The position numbers were made by a program, and so were the translations under genes. Below, piece after piece: positions 45,495 through 47,964 of a stretch of DNA of 47,964 nt. Within the stretch, counting starts at the first letter, position 1; every line of letters begins with the position of its first letter. Source of the stretch: Nodularia spumigena CCY9414 (lineage in GTDB: Bacteria; Cyanobacteriota; Cyanobacteriia; Cyanobacteriales; Nostocaceae); NCBI RefSeq assembly GCF_000340565.2, contig NZ_CP007203.1, positions 3,775,651 through 3,823,614 on the forward strand, written 5' to 3'. The notes under the pieces were generated by a model. That model was not told the origin of the DNA. It did not search any database and saw only the letters and a program-made list of their open reading frames with translations.

Positions 45495-45737
45495 ATGAAG
45501 CCTTTAGGAAATGTCGCTTTAGCCCTACTATTTGGAACTATATCAGTTACAGCCTTAAATCCCACTAAGGTTATAGCCCAAGAAACAGAAATGCCATCTC
45601 CTCCTGAATCTGTCAACCAACAGATAGATATTCAAGAGGTAGATATTCAAATAGAAAATAAAATTGAAATAGAATTAGAACCGGAACAAAGTATCATTAA
45701 TACCCCTGAGCCTAGTGAGCAAAACAGTTCCGATTAA
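45495..45737 (+). CDS. Small acidic exported protein, copy 2
   Basis: An 80-residue paralogue of the preceding gene. ATG 45495 has the same TAGG spacing; an in-frame GTG at 45471 is the alternative. The signal peptide 'LGNVALALLFGTISVTALNP' is nearly unchanged. The mature chain is shorter, lacks the 'EAPETPE' stretch, and has a regular beta-like pattern of alternating acidic and hydrophobic residues ('QQIDIQEVDIQIENKIEIEL'). It ends 'PSEQNSSD', similar to 'MEEDSSD' in copy 1. Keeping the signal peptide and the C-terminal SSD while the middle changes suggests both copies are under selection. Confidence 0.72.
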   Translation: MKPLGNVALALLFGTISVTALNPTKVIAQETEMPSPPESVNQQIDIQEVDIQIENKIEIELEPEQSIINTPEPSEQNSSD

Positions 45738-45943
45738 CAATGATTTTCTCTCAGTCTAGGGTGGCTCCTAACTAAACTACCCTCATTCAGAGAAATGTCC
45801 CTTTTAATAGCCTCAACCCAGACAGCAGAGACCGTTTGGGATGGGAGAATATGCGATCGCATTTAATCTGCACCTTTCCCGCAGAAACCGATGCTATCAA
45901 CCGTGATAATATATTCTAGTCATTGCTCTAATCCCCGCCCTAG

Positions 45944-46453
45944 ATGAACAAAGCATTGAATGAAACGCTTTCAATCTTAATTGCCCAAAGCATAAAAAGC
46001 AAAGCTAATCAGCCATTTGAGAATGCTTACAAAGCAGTATTAGCCACAGAAAAAGCCAAGTATGTCCAGGGATTTTTAGCTGTTGCCCAAATGCCATACC
46101 AACCCATTGAACATGGCTGGATAGAATTAAGCGAAGCAACTGAAAGTGATTTTATTGTGAGTATTATTGACCCCAGTTTACCACACCTGCACAAAACTTC
46201 GCAAGAACTTTGGTACTTCGCCGCCCAAAGCTTTACGATTAAGCAACTCAAAGCGATTATTGAGGAATCAAAAGAAGATTATCCCGAAGATGATCCCTTA
46301 CCCATCTATGGTGATGCACCTTATGAGTATTACGGTGATGTCATGTTGGGTGGTGCTGCATATTTAGCAGCTTATCAGGCGGCAGAGGCTAAGTGCAAAG
46401 AACTCAGACAATTACACGCCATGACACACACAACAGAAGTTAAAACCCTGTAG
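45944..46453 (+). CDS. Hypothetical protein, 169 aa
   Basis: Not recognised. A 169-residue soluble, acidic and mainly helical protein with no signal peptide or membrane segment. It has a distinctive 'DYPEDDPLPIYGDAPYEYYG' loop followed by the small-residue helix 'VMLGGAAYLAAYQAAEAKCK'. The ATG 45944 follows a C-rich leader with no clear ribosome site. The TAG stop codon is part of a palindromic dispersed repeat (GTAGAGACC...), so the natural C-terminus may have been cut or extended by that element. It is single, with about 200 bases of repeat-poor DNA upstream. Confidence 0.68.
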   Translation: MNKALNETLSILIAQSIKSKANQPFENAYKAVLATEKAKYVQGFLAVAQMPYQPIEHGWIELSEATESDFIVSIIDPSLPHLHKTSQELWYFAAQSFTIKQLKAIIEESKEDYPEDDPLPIYGDAPYEYYGDVMLGGAAYLAAYQAAEAKCKELRQLHAMTHTTEVKTL

Positions 46454-46476
46454 AGACCTTGCATGCAACGTCCCTA
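46450..46476. repeat. Palindromic repeat 'gtagagacc...gtccctac'
   Basis: GTAGAGACCTTGCATGCAAC followed by GTCCCTAC is an imperfect palindrome of the GTAGAGACG family (others at 18038-18076 and about 47240-47264). Its TAG is the stop codon of the 169-aa gene. Confidence 0.75.
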
Positions 46477-46552
46477 CACTGTGGTCTAATTAACCGAAAA
46501 CTCCTGTAAGTGTCAAAATGAAGAAAGATTAAGCTGCATTCAAAAACAACGC

Positions 46553-47233
46553 ATGAGTCAAACTGCTTTAAATTTAGTTGCAATATCGATCTTTCTTATG
46601 ACTTTATCGGTGCTGTTGGGACCATTAATTCATTTGTCTCCAGCAGTACCAGCCATTGCTACGGTGACTATTTTGGGAATAGCCACTTTTGATAATTTCA
46701 GTTTGCAAGGGCAAGGCGGTACTATAATTTTAGATTGGATTGCGGGTTTTTCTCCCCAACACCGCGATCGCATTATCCACCATGAAGCGGGTCATTTTCT
46801 CACAGCGTATCTACTAGATATTCCTGTAACTGGCTATACACTCAGCGCTTGGGAAGCTTGGAAACAAGGGCAACCCGGACAAGGTGGTGTTAGCTTTGAT
46901 GATGGAGAATTAGCAACTCAATTAGAACAGGGGACAATCAGCACCCAAATCATCGACCGCTATTGTACAATTTGGATGGCGGGTATTGTGGCGGAAACTT
47001 TAGTTTTTAATCATGCTGAAGGTGGGGCTGATGATAAAAACAAGCTAGCTGGAGTTTTAGCAGGTTTGGGTTTTTCTGAATCAGCTGCTTTGCAGAAACA
47101 GAAGTTTCATTTTCTCCAAGCCAAAACTTTGTTACAAGAAAATTGGTCTAGTTACGAAGCTTTAGTTAAATCCATGCAACAACGCGTCTCTGTGAGCGAT
47201 TGTCAGCGTATGATTGATCATACTGCTGCATGA
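46553..47233 (+). CDS. Membrane M41-like zinc metallopeptidase without AAA domain
   Basis: A 226-residue protein. Residues about 5-48 form two hydrophobic segments. The peptidase site 'IIHHEAGHFLTAYLLDIPVT' has the HExxH zinc motif (77-81), and 'VAETLVFNHAEGGADDKNKL' offers a downstream acidic ligand as in FtsH/M41 peptidases. There is no AAA ATPase module. Similar ATPase-free FtsH-like proteins occur in cyanobacteria and plant chloroplasts. It may act as an independent membrane protease or assist an FtsH complex. No neighbour suggests a substrate. No strong Shine-Dalgarno is visible before the ATG. Confidence 0.85.
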   Translation: MSQTALNLVAISIFLMTLSVLLGPLIHLSPAVPAIATVTILGIATFDNFSLQGQGGTIILDWIAGFSPQHRDRIIHHEAGHFLTAYLLDIPVTGYTLSAWEAWKQGQPGQGGVSFDDGELATQLEQGTISTQIIDRYCTIWMAGIVAETLVFNHAEGGADDKNKLAGVLAGLGFSESAALQKQKFHFLQAKTLLQENWSSYEALVKSMQQRVSVSDCQRMIDHTAA

Positions 47234-47964
47234 ACCCTTTGTACAGACGCGATGCACCGCGTCTCTTTTGATAATTTTTATCAAGAGACTGCTTTGAGAT
47301 GGGAAACAGAGGCGGAATAGTCACTATTTATGTCACAGGCAAATTACCCGATTTTTAAGAGTTATCATTTATCAGTTAGGGACTTCCAAATAAAAAAATA
47401 CGAAATCACCTAACGCAAAAAAGCTCCCAAACCCTGATTCCTCTGTGTCCTCTGCGCCTCTGCGGTTCGTTAAGCCGGATAATTTATTTCGAGTAAGCCC
47501 TTATCAGACAAAATTGGGTTAAATCCCTGACTAAATCGGCGTGATAACTGTTCACTGATTTAATTTAACTTGGATAACTTTGATTACTCATAAATCCCGG
47601 CTAGGTTTATTAATTTTTGAAAGGGCAAATATCCGATATTTTACACCAGCTAAAAAGTTTAATTTATGGACAGGAATTAACTACAATAATATCACAATTA
47701 TAAATATCATATTATTACGTGATATTTAAAAATAACAAATTTTAAAACCTAATATAAATATTTATGTTGTTTTGTAAAATTGCCGGTATGTTTTCAATAT
47801 AAAGTGGAGAAAATCCTTTCTCCTAGTTAGGAATTTGATTTTTGTTGATTAAACCAATATTATCAGGACTTACGCAAAATTATGGAAAAACGAACCACGT
47901 TCGCGAAGCGTCTCCCCTTCTCCCAAAGGGAGAGGCTAGCGCCAAGGGAGAAGGACACGAAGTT
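47234..47964. other. 731-bp repeat-filled intergenic region to window end
   Basis: No gene is supported. In order it holds: a GTAGAGACG-type palindrome (about 47240-47264, 'CAGACGCGATGCACCGCGTC'); a 'CTCTGTGTCCTCTGCGCCTC' dispersed repeat (47449); a STRR block (47540-47560, 'GATAACTGTTCACTGATTTA'); a very AT-rich stretch (47570-47820) that could contain a promoter; then 'AGGACTTACGCAAAA' and a 'CTTCTCCCAAAGGGAGAGGC' repeat to the edge. A gene may begin beyond the window. Confidence 0.7.

Larger units (their letters stand above)
44991..45737. repeat. Tandem duplication of about 390 bp carrying a small gene and its leader
   Basis: Unit 1 (44991-45384) and unit 2 (45385-45737) share an almost identical leader, with 'AGATTTTTGCTGTTCTAACT' and 'TGAGTTGGAGAACTACCATT' in both. 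The start regions 'GTGGCGTTAGCCATAGGTAA' are also near-identical, and the small genes are homologous. In unit 2 the leader has an inverted repeat AACTCAAG/CTTGAGTT (45381-45412). Confidence 0.88.

Overview
The window looks like chromosome of a filamentous, probably heterocyst-forming cyanobacterium (Nostocales). The reasons are: many HIP1 octamers (GCGATCGC) inside genes; the iron-stress isi cluster with chlorophyll-binding CP43'-like proteins and a CP43'-PsaL fusion; a separate atp beta/epsilon operon; Gap1-type GAPDH beside transaldolase; DUF1400, DUF4870 and PRC-barrel/DUF2382 proteins; a PEP-CTERM protein; and dense STRR-type and 'CTCTGCG...GGTTCGTT' dispersed repeats. No rRNA, tRNA or CRISPR array was seen. 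All statements are from reading the sequence by eye; no database search was run.

Layout. 1-3.4 kb: an 11-copy 50-bp G-quadruplex-like tandem array, an S23-type four-helix-bundle gene with inverted copies of the same repeat family on both sides, an ABC exporter and an unknown protein. 3.4-6.3 kb (minus): an XPB-type helicase, a DUF790/Bax1-like nuclease and a 37-aa peptide, all overlapping and so probably coupled. 6.4-9.7 kb (minus): a cysteine desulfurase, a 52-aa DNA-binding-like peptide, an AAA ATPase and a possible TOPRIM-like partner, a possible defence pair. 9.8-13 kb: a PLD-family lipoprotein with an EF-hand-like loop and a C-terminal helix-hairpin-helix, then a choice-of-anchor-L PEP-CTERM protein. 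13.3-19.2 kb: atpD-atpC, ackA, tal and gap, i.e. central energy and carbon metabolism. 19.5-26.6 kb (minus): two small proteins and an expanded iron-stress cluster: CP43'-like, CP43'-PsaL fusion, flavodoxin (isiB), isiC-like hydrolase, canonical isiA and a short CP43'-like gene. Together these would rebuild light harvesting around photosystem I and replace ferredoxin under iron limitation.

27.3-31.7 kb (plus): the most interesting region. A tight four-gene operon encodes an unknown 115-aa protein, a ZorA-like MotA/ExbB-type channel with a tail of about 500 residues, a ZorB-like single-TM OmpA protein and an EH_Signature (ZorC-like) protein. No ZorD or ZorE effector is next to it, so this is a Zorya-related anti-phage machine that is either incomplete or a variant with a new component. 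32-38.6 kb: small unknown proteins, a DUF4870 membrane protein, three tandem PRC-barrel/DUF2382 paralogues, a 159-bp MITE with TTAA ends, and a DUF1400 alpha/beta hydrolase. 38.6-42.4 kb: an IS200/IS605-like remnant and a Ser/Thr kinase-AAA-GAF-histidine kinase hybrid that appears internally shortened. 42.7-47.9 kb: phosphohexomutase, an RdgB-type pyrophosphatase whose C-terminus is written by STRR repeats, a tandem duplication of small acidic exported proteins, an unknown 169-aa protein and a membrane M41-like metallopeptidase without an AAA domain.
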